Shown here: positions 22,701-34,436 of the stretch, one piece after another
Layout: every line of letters begins with the position of its first letter
How positions within the stretch are numbered: position 1 is the first letter of the stretch
NCBI GenBank assembly: GCA_027943335.1
Contig: BSBK01000524.1
Coordinates: 1,587,001 to 1,651,000 of the forward strand
Reading direction: 5' to 3'
Length of the DNA: 64,000 nucleotides
Origin: Chamaecyparis obtusa
Taxonomy: Eukaryota; Streptophyta; Pinopsida; Cupressales; Cupressaceae
Translations under genes and position numbers: made by a program
The notes under the pieces: model-generated
Databases searched by the model: none
Told to the model about the DNA's origin: nothing
The model's input: only the letters and a program-made list of their open reading frames with translations

Positions 22701-23217
22701 CCCAGCAATGTTTCTTTTTTTGTTTCAAATGCTCATGGGCATCGGACAACTACCTTCCTATCTCTAGTAGAACTACCCTATTAGAAGGGTACCTTGGGAG
22801 CTTCTTGGGTGCTAAGGTGCTTGTTGCCACCTGAATGTGGACTAATGAAGTGCAGTCCTCTAAATGACCCACTAGCTGAGCACATTTGTTCAGGTACTCA
22901 TTCCAACTCACATTACCGATATTTGTATTGGTTATCCCTGCATGTAAGTCAGTCACCTTGGACGGTGGATGGTATCCTTTGAACTGATACTTCATTGTTG
23001 GTGATGCTAGTACCTTCTCGACCATATTTGTGGAGAGGACAAGACATGAATGAGTAACATGATGAGAGAAAGAGACCCAAAAACAAAGTACATTACTAAT
23101 TTTCAAGCTCAAATGGGTCAAAAAAGGAATTTTTGGCCTTTCAGACCATCGGGGGTTTCGCATCTCTAAAAGGCCGAAAGGGCCAAAATTGCTAAATGAG
23201 GCCTCTGCCATGTTCAA
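19771..23217 (-). pseudogene. Large unknown reading frame inside or beside the Tat LTR
   Basis: One minus-strand frame of 1149 codons runs through this interval. It is interrupted by about a dozen stop codons, but every open segment keeps the same phase, so there is no frameshift. The N-terminal third looks globular (MKYQFKGYHPPSKVTDLHAG, ATYNLVRPHFDPIGTYSHIM). The middle is basic, then proline-rich (about 21250-21500), then very acidic (about 20990-21200). The C-terminal part is charged and probably helical (IDFRDRQREILQGIKMWDFD). The start may be the ATG at 23035 or 23217. I do not recognise the family. Phase conservation argues that it was a real protein gene of the retrotransposon. Confidence 0.6.
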
Positions 23218-24298
23218 AAATCTTTCAGCAAATTAGAGGTCTGAAAACCCCAGAGGTTGAAAAGGCCAACACATTTGAAAAGGCCGAAAGGCTGAGGAGG
23301 GTTCCTATCTTCACAAAAATGGCAAATCGGGGAGTTAAAGATCTTCAGCCTGTGAAAAGGCTAATATGGCCAAAAGTACCAAAATCAAGGATCATAAGGT
23401 ATACTTTGGTGTTTTAGAGGTGTGAAATGTTTTGGTGTGTGACAACACTAAAATGCTGAAAATAATCTAGCACTTGGGGATTTTGATGATTGGTGAGCGC
23501 TTTGAAAGTTTCAAACCCCGAAGGTCCAAAACTAGGGTTTACAGTCAGACTCAAAAAGTGAGTCTGATGGTGAGTTTGACCACAAACTCACCAAGGGATG
23601 CAAGGAAACTACCTTGACAATCCCTATGGCTAAAAAATGCCAACTCTAAGCAACCTAGAACTAAGGACAAGGCCGAAAAGGCTGAAAAGAGGCCAACCCT
23701 AAACCTAGGACAAATTGAGAAGGCCAAAAAAGAAAAAAGACCCTAATCTAAGACCAAAAAAGAGGGGAGAAAAAACCACCTACCTAGGAAATGAAGAACT
23801 TAACGATGACCAACAAGGAGATGAGATCCAAGTGACGAAAAGGCAACAAGCGGCGAAAAAGCAGGTAGGAGGTGAAGGAGCGAGCACAAAAGTGAGGGTT
23901 TGAAAACCCTCATGCACCTTTTATAGGCTACATGGGATTACTGACATAAGCACCTCATGAATCAGCCTTTCAACCTTTGTGCGGGTGTCGAACCTTCGAA
24001 GGGCTGAAAGACCTGAAAGGCTGACTCCCTTGCGAGGGTCAGACTTTCGGGTTGCCAACCACCAAAAGATCTAAAAATGATCTCAGAGCTGAAAGACCTG
24101 AAGATGTGCTACTTTCTCTACCAAGCCTTGCACACTTTCAGGTATCTGAAAGTGCGAAAGGCCGACAAGGCCAAAAAATAAAAAGAACTAAGGACAAAAA
24201 CCCAAAAAAAACAAAAAGGGAGACAAGCAGAAAGCAAGAGGGGGGCCCCTTGAGGCCATGAGGACCATTAGGGGAGAATGGTTGTGGGACCACAAAAA

Positions 24299-26569
24299 GA
24301 CACTCATATGCTTTTCTTTTAGTGGAATATCCAATAAATATGCCTTTATCCCCTTTAGAGTCAAACTTTCCATTTCTTTCATCTTTCAGAATAAAGCATT
24401 TGCTACCAAAAATTCTAAAGTAACTTACATTAGGTTTGTGACCAAACCACAACTCGTAGGGTGTTTTATTTGTGTCCTTCTTCAATTGTACTCAGTTTAG
24501 CACATAGATAGATGTGCTAACTACTTCTGTCCAATATTTCTGAGCCACATCCTTTTCTATCATGAGTGTCCTTGCAAAATCTACAATTGATCCATTCCTC
24601 CTTTCAGCAATTCCATTTTGCTGAGGTGTTCTCGGTGCAGAAACTTGTCCTTTAATACCATGCTCATTACAATAGTTAGTAAATTCATCAAAAATAAATT
24701 CACCACCTCTATCAGATCTTAAGCATTTCAGTTCCTTACAGGTTTATTTCTCTACTTTTTCTTTATACCATTTAAACATCTTAAATGCTTCTGATTTTTC
24801 TTTTAAGAGCATCATAGTCATCAATCTAGTATAATCATCAACAAACAAAATGAAGTATCTATCTCCATAATAGCTCTGTGTTCTCATGGAACCACATAGG
24901 TTGGTGTGAACTAGCTCCAAAATTTTCTTTATTGAGTAATCTTTGCTCTTAAAACTAGATTTTGTCATCTTACCTTTTTAACATTGATGACACATTACAT
25001 GATTTGGCTTAGCTAGGCTAGGTAGACCTTTAACCTTTTTCTTTTTACTCATTTTGATCATGTTATCAAATTTTACATGGCATAACCTTTATGCCACAGC
25101 CATGCATCCTCATCTTTCATCATTAAACAAGAAGACTTATCATTATCATGATAAAACAAGTTACCTTTCGTTTGTGCTCCTGTTCCAACAAGTTTTCCTC
25201 CATCATCAAATATCTTAACCTTTTTGCTCTCAAAAGCTACTCGATGACCTGAGTTGTTAAGCTGCGCCACACTTAGCAGATTATAATTTAGTCCTTCTAC
25301 CCAATAAGAATTATCATTACTGATTTTATCATTTATCATTAAAGTTCCTTTTCCTCTAACCATACAAGGTGTATCATTACCCATTTTTATAGATCCTTCA
25401 TTATATTGCTCAAGATGATCAAAATTTTCTTCATCACCAGTCATGTGATGGGTACAGCCACTATCAATGATCCATGTATCATTTTTATTAACCTTAGAAA
25501 TGAGTGTTGTTTCTACATACCTTTATTCTTCCTCAGAATCATCCTTCATCGCAACAAAAACTACTTCTACATCATCATCTGTATCAAAATCATTATCATT
25601 TTCTTTAGCAATGTAGCATACCTTTTTTCCTTTATCATTGTTGTCTCAGTTATCTCTGTTGTAGTGTCGGTAGCTTCTATTGCCTCTTCTCCCATAGCTT
25701 CCTTCACCAGATCAGTCTTTGTTTCTATCATCTTCTTTCCTATTTCGACATCTAGCATTAATATGACCAACTTCTTTACAGTTAAAACATGCTAAAGGTA
25801 ATTTACCTCTATATCTACCTTTACCTTTAGGTAATCTCTTGGTGATAAGAGCTTCAATCTCATCAAGCTCATCATCAGAATTACTGTCATTATCATCATT
25901 ATTACTTCTACTACTAGACTTACCAATCTTCAAAGAAGTCATGAAAGCAGATTCAACAAACAGTACAACACTATTATCAAAATTGTCCAATTCAAAGGTC
26001 GTTAGCTTACCAATTAGATTGTCAAGAGTGAGAGTACTATTGGGTGCAGACCTCATTTCATGTATAGCAAAATTTTTGATAGCATAAATAGGCAATAAGG
26101 TTCTCAAGATTTTGCTTACCACTGTATCTTCTTCAATAACTCCACTGAATCCTCTGATAGTGTTGACTACCTCTTTTATTTAGTTTGTGTACTACACAAT
26201 GTTTTCTCCTTCTTTCATTTTCATATCATCGAATCTCCCTCTTAATCTTTCAACTCTGGCTCTTCTAACATTAGCATCACCACTATAAACTAGAGTAAGT
26301 TTATCCCACATGTCCTTAGAAGTAAGGTAGTCCTTGACATCTTCAAACTCAACATCTGATAGAGCAGTAACAATCTCCATCATAGTAATATTATGCTCAT
26401 CTCCATCTCTTAATTGATCAAGATTCAAAGGTCCTGTAGGTGGTGCAATGTAGCCATTCTCTAATAAAGTGAGGTCAGAATTCCCAATTCTAGATATATG
26501 CAGTTTCATTCGGCTTTTCCATATTGTGAAGTTGTCCTTATTCAGCTATGGCACTTCCCTCTTATACAT
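24299..26569 (-). pseudogene. gag-pol: Element C gag-protease-integrase
   Basis: The start ATG is at 26569 (MYKREVP, then a TAG). Gag is followed by CFNCKEVGHINARC (CCHC), protease WIIDSGCTHHMTGD, pre-integrase WLWHK and the integrase core with SDRGGEF and RTPQQNGIAERRN. Translation then ends at GYSTKRKAYEC, where the Tat-like element starts. The first integrase aspartate, expected in HTDLCG as in element D, is Asn here (HTNLCG). A frameshift lies near 25075 and several stops are present, so the frame is inactive. RT and RNase H are missing. Confidence 0.9.
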
Positions 26570-26621
26570 TTTGTGATTTTTATGCTGAAGTCCTTAAAAA
26601 TCTGTTCCAAGCAACCAAGAT

Positions 26622-26633
26622 GCTCTAATACCA
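26622..26633 (-). other. Element C primer-binding site
   Basis: GCTCTAATACCA, sense TGGTATTAGAGC, two bases from the LTR; the same variant is found in element D. Confidence 0.9.
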
Positions 26634-26635
26634 AT

Positions 26636-28122
26636 TGTTAGAATAACTGAGAGGGGGGTGAATCAGTTATCCATAGTCCTAAATACAAAATGTATACCAC
26701 AAAACAAATTTAGCTAATTTTGCAGCTCGATAAACATAAAATACTAATTGTCTGTAACTTTACCAATTACCAGTTAATTTCTCATAGTGATTACCAACCA
26801 AATGTAACATGTAATATGTAAAGTATGATATCCAAACAATCACAACATAAACACATAACACAAGAGATTTAATGTGGAAACCCTGCAAAGGGAAAAACCA
26901 CCTAGGACCAGTAACCCAAAATATTTTCACTCTTCTGAAGTGAGCTCGATGAAGAGCCAACCCTGTTCAAGGTTACAAAACACATTGTAAGGTGTGACCT
27001 TGTTAGAGGATTTAACACTAATAGTTATCATCCAACTAGCATTCACTATGGGGTTGACAAGATAACAAATGTACATTCTATATAGACATTACAAGACTTT
27101 CAAGTCTACTTGGTTAAGAGATTTTATCTGTTTACAATGGTTAAACTGTAACAATAGGTGATCTAAATACAATACAACTTGATTTGTAGATTATCAGATC
27201 TATCTTAAGTCCATACAAATCCTTTGATCAATATTTCTTATTTAGTTCAACAACATTCAATAACTTACTATCCCTCGGTAAAACTCTCTGATGCTCGGTT
27301 AACTCTGTAGTTTGGTTCTTCTTCAACCCATTTGATCAAGAAAGCATAAAGCAATATTCACATGATATCTCTGTAATCTCCTTCCTCTGGCATAAGTTTC
27401 ATTGTGAAACCCCAGTTTCTTAAATAGACAAGTAAACCATTTTCTTTTCATCCATCAGATTTTTCTGCTTAATCTCCTTCATTGATTTTACCACTTAAAC
27501 CTTCCTCAAATGATGTGTCAGTAACATGTTTCAATTATGTCCTTTAGATCTTCTCCTAATTTTGTTAGTCATAGATCTTACAAAAAATGTTATCTTTCCA
27601 CTCTGATTATGAGGTACTTTCCAGCTCATCAATTTTGTTGGCTAAACTAATCATTTAGTTCCTTTGTCCATACTCGGTTAACAAAGAAATGTGTTGGTGA
27701 ACACAAGCTCGATTGATACTATTGCTCAGTATACACTACACTAGCTCAATGTATATTGGAATGCTTTATTAACTGACCACACTACTTTGTAACAATTTGC
27801 TTCTGACTTCATAATAGATTACTGCAACATAATCAAGTCAACAATATGAATCATAGACTCATCAATAAGTTACCAAGAGTATTCCTTATCCTCATCTATC
27901 ATATCCATCTTCCTCAATGTAGATATCTTTGTTCTTCATCTTTTCTCCTCCTTTACAGATGTTTAGATATTTGCAACTACCATGATAAGTACTATCAAAA
28001 CTAGTTGACATCAATGACAACATAACGATCGATTCAATTATCATGCATAACAATTCAATGCTTGATGATCTCTAATCACTTGTAGTTCTTCAATCAGGTT
28101 CTTAATCAGTTTTAGTTCATCA
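26636..28122 (-). repeat. Element C 5' LTR
   Basis: 1487 bp, TGTTAGAATAAC...GTTCATCA on the plus strand, collinear with both element D LTRs and with the solo LTR at 30702-32139. The edge next to the primer-binding site carries ATAACTGA / TCAGTTAT around a G-rich loop (26643-26670). Confidence 0.92.
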
Positions 28123-29221
28123 AATTCCACCTTGTTAGAGTATTTACAACAAATATCTATTAGGATCCACCCAGTTAAGGGATTTCACTGTTACAATGGT
28201 TAGAAAGAAACAGATAAGATGATATGTGCAATTGAACTACCTTTGCATGATCAAATCCTATTAAGCTCTCAAAATATTCTTCACACACTATAATCTTCCT
28301 TGGCTTGATCACAATTTACTCTTTCAATTGCTTTTTCATTGCACCGTTCTACAATTCACAATCAACAACTAACTTCATTTTCAACTTTCCAATATATAGC
28401 TTTTATTTCACCAACTTAAAATAAATGCTAGATCTGAGATATGAATGATCCAGATCATGTTAGGTATATAACAACTTATGAACCATTTTCTCTAACCATG
28501 TCGACTTCCATATAGATTTCACCTTGGAAATTGAACCATCTTCAAAAATTCTTTTGACCAACAAAAACTTCTTAAAGAATTCACCTCAAATGCATACCTC
28601 GAGCAATGTGATGTTAAATACTTTCCAAAAATCACGGAATTGCCTTACTACTTCACTAAAAACATCACTGATCCCATTTCCACATCGAATTTCTTCACCG
28701 ATTCATAATTCTTCAATACTTGTTGAAGAAATTTGTCTTGTTTATCTGCTCATTCTATCAATACTGCTTCCAGTCTATTAAAACATCTTCATTAGTCAAC
28801 AATATGAGTTGCAATCCTCAACACAGTATCTAGACATTTTTATCAACCATATCCTATGACTGCCACATCAAACAATTTACAAAGTTGAGATAACATTCAA
28901 ATCACTTATTGTTTGTCAGTGACTGTTTTAGCAGTTACCCGGTTTGATTCCATTCAAACATAACAAACTCAATACTTCATATCAAAATTTGTAGTTGCAA
29001 ACTTAACATCATAACACATAACATATTCTTCCATTAGAATAACATTTTTAGAAACATGCTGCAACTCATGATTTACTCACACAATATTTGGTAACATACT
29101 GAAAATACTAAGTCAATCAGTTAAAATTAATGGCAACCAAATAATTGATTCACCTATCTTTAAATCTATATCAATCTTCATCAATGCAACACTTAGCATC
29201 ATTGCATCAATTATCATAAAA
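28123..29221 (-). repeat. Element E 3' LTR, truncated by element C
   Basis: Direct repeat of about 34830-35924. Shared strings include TCTATTAGGATCCAC, TTAAGGGATTTCACT, TTGACCAA and GTTACCCGGTTTGATT. The first part of the LTR, as seen in the 5' copy, lies beyond the element C insertion and is absent here. Confidence 0.88.
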
Positions 29222-29233
29222 ATATCCCCCTTT
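29222..29233 (-). other. Element E polypurine tract
   Basis: ATATCCCCCTTT, i.e. AAAGGGGGATAT on the sense strand, adjacent to the 3' LTR. Confidence 0.8.
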
Positions 29234-29669
29234 GGCATTGATGGCAACACTCTTAACTTCTCCTCTTCACTTCTGAGTTCTTCCTAGAAATACTATGCCT
29301 CTCTCATGACAATCCTCTTTTGCAAAATGTTTCCACTTCTATCTATACCTATGCAAAATATTTCCACTTCTATTTGTACCTCCGCTCATAGTTATTCTCT
29401 TATGTTCATACATATTCTCCCTTTATAATGCATATTATCCCTTGCACATTCTCCTACATATTCTCCCCCATTGATAGCAATGCCAAAGTTGTCTAATAAT
29501 TCAATCGTCTTTTCTTATACTTGATTGTTATTTGTGTGTTATTTCCTCATCATGACATCACAACATCATACTAAGACTTCTCTCCCTATGGATTAGTTCA
29601 CCTCTACATCAATTCATACACATGATATTATGATAAAAAAATATGAACTGATGCAATCAACATCATCCT

Positions 29670-30696
29670 CTAATTAAATTTAGATAGGGGAATAACCCCT
29701 AATCTACCTTTGAGATATTCAAAGGTGTCCTTTGGTAATGGCTTGGTGAATATATCAATAACTTGTTCTTTAGTAGATACATAGTCAAGCCTTACTTCCT
29801 TCTCATGTACATGTTCTCTTAGAAAATGATATTTTATTGCAATGTGATTTGTCTTCAAGTGCATCACTTGATTCTTGGAAATGTTTATTGCACTAGTGTT
29901 ATCACAATAGATAACAACCAATTCTGTGACCTTCTCACAAATTCCCTCTAGAATTTCTTTTATCCATATAATTTGCTGATAGTTAATAGTAGCAGTGACA
30001 TACTCTACCTCTATAGTCGATTGAGAGATACAATTTTACTTTTTACTAGTCCAGAAGACTAATCTTTCACCAAGAAAGAATGCTCCACCACTTGTGCTCT
30101 TCCTATCATCAATATTACCTGCCCAATATGCATCAGTAACCACATTCAAAGAAAAATCTCCACCCTTACCATACCATAGGCTATAATTTTTAGTCCCTTT
30201 GAGATATTTAATGATCCTCTTCACTGCAACCATATGTGAGCCCTTTGGACTTGAACAACATCTAGTCTACTATGAACAACATGTTGTAACTTATCGATCA
30301 TTGATCTATATAGAGTTTCATTTACCTCTTCAGACTCATCCTCCTTAGATAGTTTACAGTCTATGACCATAAGTGTTTCCACTAGTTTTGAGTCATCCAT
30401 GCCAAAAAAAATTAGAATCTCCTTCATATACTTGGATTGACTGTTGTATATCCCTTTCTTCATCTATTGAACTTGAAGACCAATAAATAATTTGATTTAT
30501 CCTATCATTGACATTTCAAATTTCTTCCTCATTTCTTATGAAAATGACCTTCTCAATGCTTCATTTCCACCAAATATTATGTCATCAACAAAAATTTCAG
30601 CAATCAATAACATGTCTTCACTTTCATATTTTAGATATACATTTCTATTGTCACCGGTTCTTGTGAAACCAATCTAAATAAGATAAGAATGTAGTC
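29670..30696 (-). pseudogene. pol: Element E reverse transcriptase C-terminal part and RNase H
   Basis: The RT catalytic FVDDIIFGG lies at about 30566-30597, followed by SKYMKEILIFFGMDDSK, then RNase H with DDRKSTSGGAFFLG and the C-terminal YCDNTSAINISKN and FTKPLPKDTFEYLKGRLG. Segments lie in different frames and several stops occur. Comparison with element D shows it continues the RT interrupted at 32144 by the solo LTR. Confidence 0.88.
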
Positions 30697-30701
30697 TTTC
30701 A

Positions 30702-32139
30702 TGTTAGAATAATTGAGAGGGGGGTGAATCAGTTATCCAGTGTCCCAATTCAAAATGTATAATCCAAAACAAATTCTTCAACTTTTGCTACTCGGTAAAT
30801 ATAAAATACTTTCACTGTCTATGTTATTATTGATTGCCAGTCTAAAACTTATAGTAGTTACCGATCAAATATAACATGTAATATGAAAAGTATGATAACA
30901 AAAAAATATCACAATCAACACATAACACAAGAGATTTAATGTGGAAACCCTGTGAAGGGAAAAACCACCTGGGACTGGCAACCCAAAATTGTTCACTCTT
31001 CTGAAGTGAGGTCGGTGAAGACCCAACCCTGTTAAAGGTTACAAACACACTGTTAGGTGTGACCTTGTTAGAGGATTTTAGACCAGAAGTTATCATCCAA
31101 CTAGTAGTCACTCTGGGGTTGACAGGATAACAATGCTCACTCTATGAATGAAACATCAAAAGACTTTCATAGTCCACTCGGTTAAGAGATTTGATTGTGT
31201 ACAATGGTTAAATATGTAATAGTAGATGATCTACCTTGAAACAACTTCAATTGCAGTTTACAGATCAATGTTCAGCTCATTCAAATATTTTTTATCAATA
31301 TTCCACTTCAGATTCAATACTATATCAACTTATTGTCCATCAGTAATTACTCTTTGTAGCTTGGTAATTGTTCTGCAGCTTGGTTCTTATTAACCAGTAT
31401 GATCAGAATGCATTATCTTCTTCTTCCTTCGGCTGTGTTTCAATAATGAAACCAATGTCTCTTATATAGATGAGTAAATCATTTTCTTTTCCTCCATCAG
31501 ATTTTGCCGCTTAATCATATTCATAGATTTTGCCACTTTAAGCTTCCTCAGCTGATGTGTCAGTAACATGTTTCAATCTACTCCATTAGATCCTTTTGAT
31601 TTATGTTAGTCGTCAATCTTCATAACAAACCTTATTTGTTACCTCAATTTCATACACTTTACAGCTCATCACTTTATTGGCTAAACTGATCATTTAATTC
31701 CTTTTCTATTCTGCTTGGTTAACAAAGAAATGCATCGGTGAACACAAGCTTAGTTAACACTGTGCTTGGTATAACTACATTCCGTCAGTGTATACTAAAA
31801 TGCTTTATTTACTGACAACACTGCTTTGTGTCTTTCAGCTCTATTCTTCATCATAGATGAATGCAACATAATAAAGTCAATTTCATCAAGTCATAGACTC
31901 GTCAACAAGTTACTCAATGTATTCCTTATACTCATCTGACATATTATGTTCTTCATCTCTTTCACCTTTCTTCAGATGTGTCGGTATAGTAACTTACAAG
32001 ATAAGTATGGTCAAGCTAGTTGACATCAATGGCAACATAATAGTGATTTAATCATCTTGCATACCTAATCATCAAACTCCTTTAGTAATCTTGAATTACA
32101 GATTCTTCTTTCAGTGTCTAAATCAGTTCTAGTTCATCA
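30702..32139 (-). mobile_element. Solo LTR (element C/D family) inside element E
   Basis: 1438 bp, TGTTAGAATAATTG...AGTTCATCA, flanked by the exact 5-bp duplication TTTCA (30697-30701 and 32140-32144). Removing it restores the copia RT sequence TGGTATGAAAGACT seen intact in element D near 47871. It keeps a TATA box (CTATATAAGAG, minus, about 31455). No internal sequence remains, as expected after recombination between two LTRs. Confidence 0.95.
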
Positions 32140-32144
32140 TTTCA

Positions 32145-32480
32145 TACCATGCTCTTGGAGCATGTTTTAGTCCATACAAACATTTATGCAATTTACATAC
32201 CATGTCTTTACCTTTTTCAATAGAAAAGCCTTCAGGTTGTTTCTTTGTATACTTATTCTTCTAACACACCATTCAAAAAATAAGAATTTGCATCCATTTG
32301 ATAGACTTTAAAACCTTTATAAGCAGCATATGCCAAAATTATCCTTACACCTTCAAGTCTAGAAATGGGTGCAAAGGTCTCACCATAGTCCAGTCCTTCT
32401 TCTTGTGCATACCCTTTGAAAACTAGCCTTGAATTTTTTCTTATCACTTCTCCTTTCTCATTTAGCTTATTCCTGAAGAT
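32145..32480 (-). pseudogene. pol: Element E reverse transcriptase N-terminal part
   Basis: [20 protein letters not shown], then RLEGVRIILAYAAYKGFKVY and QMDANSYFLNGVLEE are the copia RT start. It runs on with stops to the solo LTR at 32144. Its upstream edge is fused to integrase at the deletion junction near 32480. Confidence 0.87.
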
Positions 32481-33361
32481 CCATGTTCTTCACAAAATGT
32501 TGTGAACTCTTGTGAGGTAAACTCACCTCCTCTGTTAGATCTGAGACACTTAAGTTATTTACCTATTTCTTTTTTAACCCTTTCTTTATACACCTTAAAC
32601 ATGTAAAATGCATCATATTTATCCTTCAAAAACATAACAGACATCATTCTTGAGTGATCATCAACAAACAAGACAATTTATTTATCTCCATAGTAGATCT
32701 GAGATCTCATCAGTCCACACAAATCACTGTGTACAAGGTCAAGAACTCTCTGTGATAAATAGACTTTACTAGTAAAGCTAGACCTAGTAAACTTTCCCAA
32801 CTAACATTCCTTATACATAACATTATTAGGCTTAGATAAATTAGGCATACCTCTAACACATCTTTTCTTACTTATCTTTACCAGATTATCAAAGTTAACA
32901 TGACAAAATATTGTATGCCATAGTCAACAGTCTTCAACTTTAGAAAATAAGCATTGTTTATTAGTAGAGTTCAATTGGAATAAGTTACCTCTAGATTCTT
33001 CACCAACAACAATCAAATCTCCAAAATTTTCTAAGATCTTGCAAACACCATTATTAAATTCCAATCTGAAACCTTTGTTATTCAATTCAAAAAAACTTAA
33101 TAGGTTATACTTTAATCCATTAGCCCAATAAACATCATCATAGTTAATGTTTTAATAAAGTTCTATTGAACCTTTACCTCTTACCACACATGGAGAATAA
33201 TTACCAAATCTAACTGCTCCTCCATCACATTCCTCCATTGAAATAAATTTTCTTTTGTCACCAGTCATGTGATGTGTACACTCATTGTATATTATATAGT
33301 CATTATTGTAATTCATGCTTGAAATGAATGTTTTTTCCTCATTATCTTTATCTACACCAGT
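32481..33361 (-). pseudogene. pol: Element E protease and integrase remnants
   Basis: The protease site reads IIYNECTHHMTGD, so the catalytic DSG of copia protease is lost. Integrase remnants include HVNFDNLVKISKK, VHSDLCGLMRSQIYYGD, FVDDHSRMMSVMFLKDK and SNRGGEFTSQEFTTFCEEHG. In the last, the expected SDRGG aspartate is Asn. The sequence then jumps into RT. Stops are frequent. Confidence 0.82.
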
Positions 33362-34372
33362 TCAGGGTTCTTCTTTGACTGCCACAAAGACTATCTCAAA
33401 CTCTTCCTCATCATCTCTTCTGTCAGATTCTTCATTAGTCACACCTTCTTCTGCTAGGTAGCATACCTTGTTTTTCTTGTCCTTGAAGTTCCTAAACCTC
33501 TTATGCTTATCCTTCCTATCATTTTTGGGACATCTAGATGCAATATGACCAATTTTTTTACATATAAAGCATTTTAAGGGAAATTTACCTTTGTACTTTC
33601 CTTTTCCTCTAGGTAATCTCTTTGCTACAAGTGTCTCCAACTCTTTGTGATCTCTTTCCTCATACAAGATAGAATCATAGTCACAATTTCCTTCAGAAAT
33701 ATTAGAGATTTCTTTTCCTTTCCTTGATGAACCAATGGTTAGGGAAGCTTTGAATACATATTCTATTCTAGGCATATTGTTATCAAAATTACTTAGCTCA
33801 AAATCAGTAAGCTTGCCAACCAAGGAATCTAGAGTCACATTTGTAGGATTCATAGATCCCAATTCTTGTATAGATGAGACTCTAATAGTATATTGTGGTA
33901 ATAGGGTTCTCAATATTTTTCTTACAACATCTTCCTTTTCAAGCTGTCTGCTAGTACATTTGATTGTAGAAACAACATCCTTTATCCTATAGTTTTATTG
34001 AGAAATATTCTCACCTTCATGCATTCTCATTTCATCATATTTTCCTATGAGACTATCCACCTTTTCTTTCTGAACATGAACATCACCACCATAAACTATT
34101 ATCAACTTTCCCCACATGTCTTTAGCATTATCCATATCCTTGATATCTACAAACTCAACATCAAATAGAGAACTTTCTATTTCTATCATTACAAAGTTAT
34201 GCTCTAGCTTTCTCTTTATATGTTCATCAGTTAGGGTTCTATTAGGTTGAACATACTTGGTTGTGAGATGAACCAATGCTTGATCTCCAATGCCTGATAG
34301 AAGTAGCTTCATCATGCTTACCCATGTAGAGAAAGTGTCCTTAGAGAATGTAGGTGCTTCCTTCTTATACAT
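33362..34372 (-). pseudogene. gag: Element E gag
   Basis: It starts MYKKEAPTFSKDTFSTW at 34372. The gag core includes AKDMWGKLIIVYGGDVHVQK and KILRTLLPQYTIRVSSIQEL, and a CCHC knuckle CFICKKIGHIASRC lies near 33540-33580. One TAA (about 33995) and further stops break the frame. The tail is acidic and charged before the damaged protease. Confidence 0.9.
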
Positions 34373-34422
34373 CTTTAGATCTTTTCCCTCAGGTTGTTAA
34401 TCTTATCACCAAGAGGACCAAA

Positions 34423-34434
34423 GCTCTAACACCA
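34423..34434 (-). other. Element E primer-binding site
   Basis: GCTCTAACACCA, sense TGGTGTTAGAGC: the initiator-Met site with one change, two bases from the LTR. Confidence 0.8.
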
Positions 34435-34436
34435 AG

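Larger units (their letters stand above)
12796..24294 (-). mobile_element. Tat/Ogre-like Ty3/gypsy element, 3'-truncated
   Basis: Read on the minus strand, the order is 5' LTR with an internal reading frame (24294-18358), primer-binding site (18341-18353), gag (about 18290-16629), protease, an extra RNase H, reverse transcriptase, RNase H and the start of integrase, which breaks off near 12796. From 16604 to 12796 the pol frame has stop codons but no frameshift. The 5' edge is set by the abrupt end of copia element C's coding sequence near 24295. The 3' half of integrase and the 3' LTR are missing, so the LTR length is inferred rather than shown by a pair. Confidence 0.8.
18358..24294 (-). 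repeat. Putative giant 5' LTR (about 5.9 kb) containing a reading frame
   Basis: Minus-strand start TGTGGTCCC (24294) and end CTCAACA (18358) give TG...CA ends flanking the primer-binding site and the break in element C. The 18358-19700 part is non-coding and looks like R-U5, with TAATAAAATG near 19160. About 23100-24180 is rich in GGCCGAAAGGC-like short repeats and would be U3. No second LTR exists in the window, so the length remains inference. The alternative is a shorter LTR preceded by an unrelated element. Confidence 0.45.
24295..28122 (-). mobile_element. Element C: Ty1/copia, 5' part only
   Basis: It has a complete 1487-bp 5' LTR (26636-28122), primer-binding site and gag through integrase, all on the minus strand. 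The coding sequence is cut at about 24295-24299, where the Tat-like element begins; the RT half and 3' LTR are not in the window. The LTR length equals that of element D and the proteins are close, so both are one family. The right LTR edge lies inside the element E 3' LTR, so C inserted into E. Confidence 0.88.

Noticed and set aside
23100..24180. Possible CRISPR-like or tandem array
   Set aside because: The motifs are degenerate, unevenly spaced and in both orientations; a plant genome context makes CRISPR implausible.
25839..26087. Ser/Leu-rich plus-strand frame, and a similar one at 45253-45594
   Set aside because: Antisense of the acidic linker beside the gag zinc knuckle; composition artefact.
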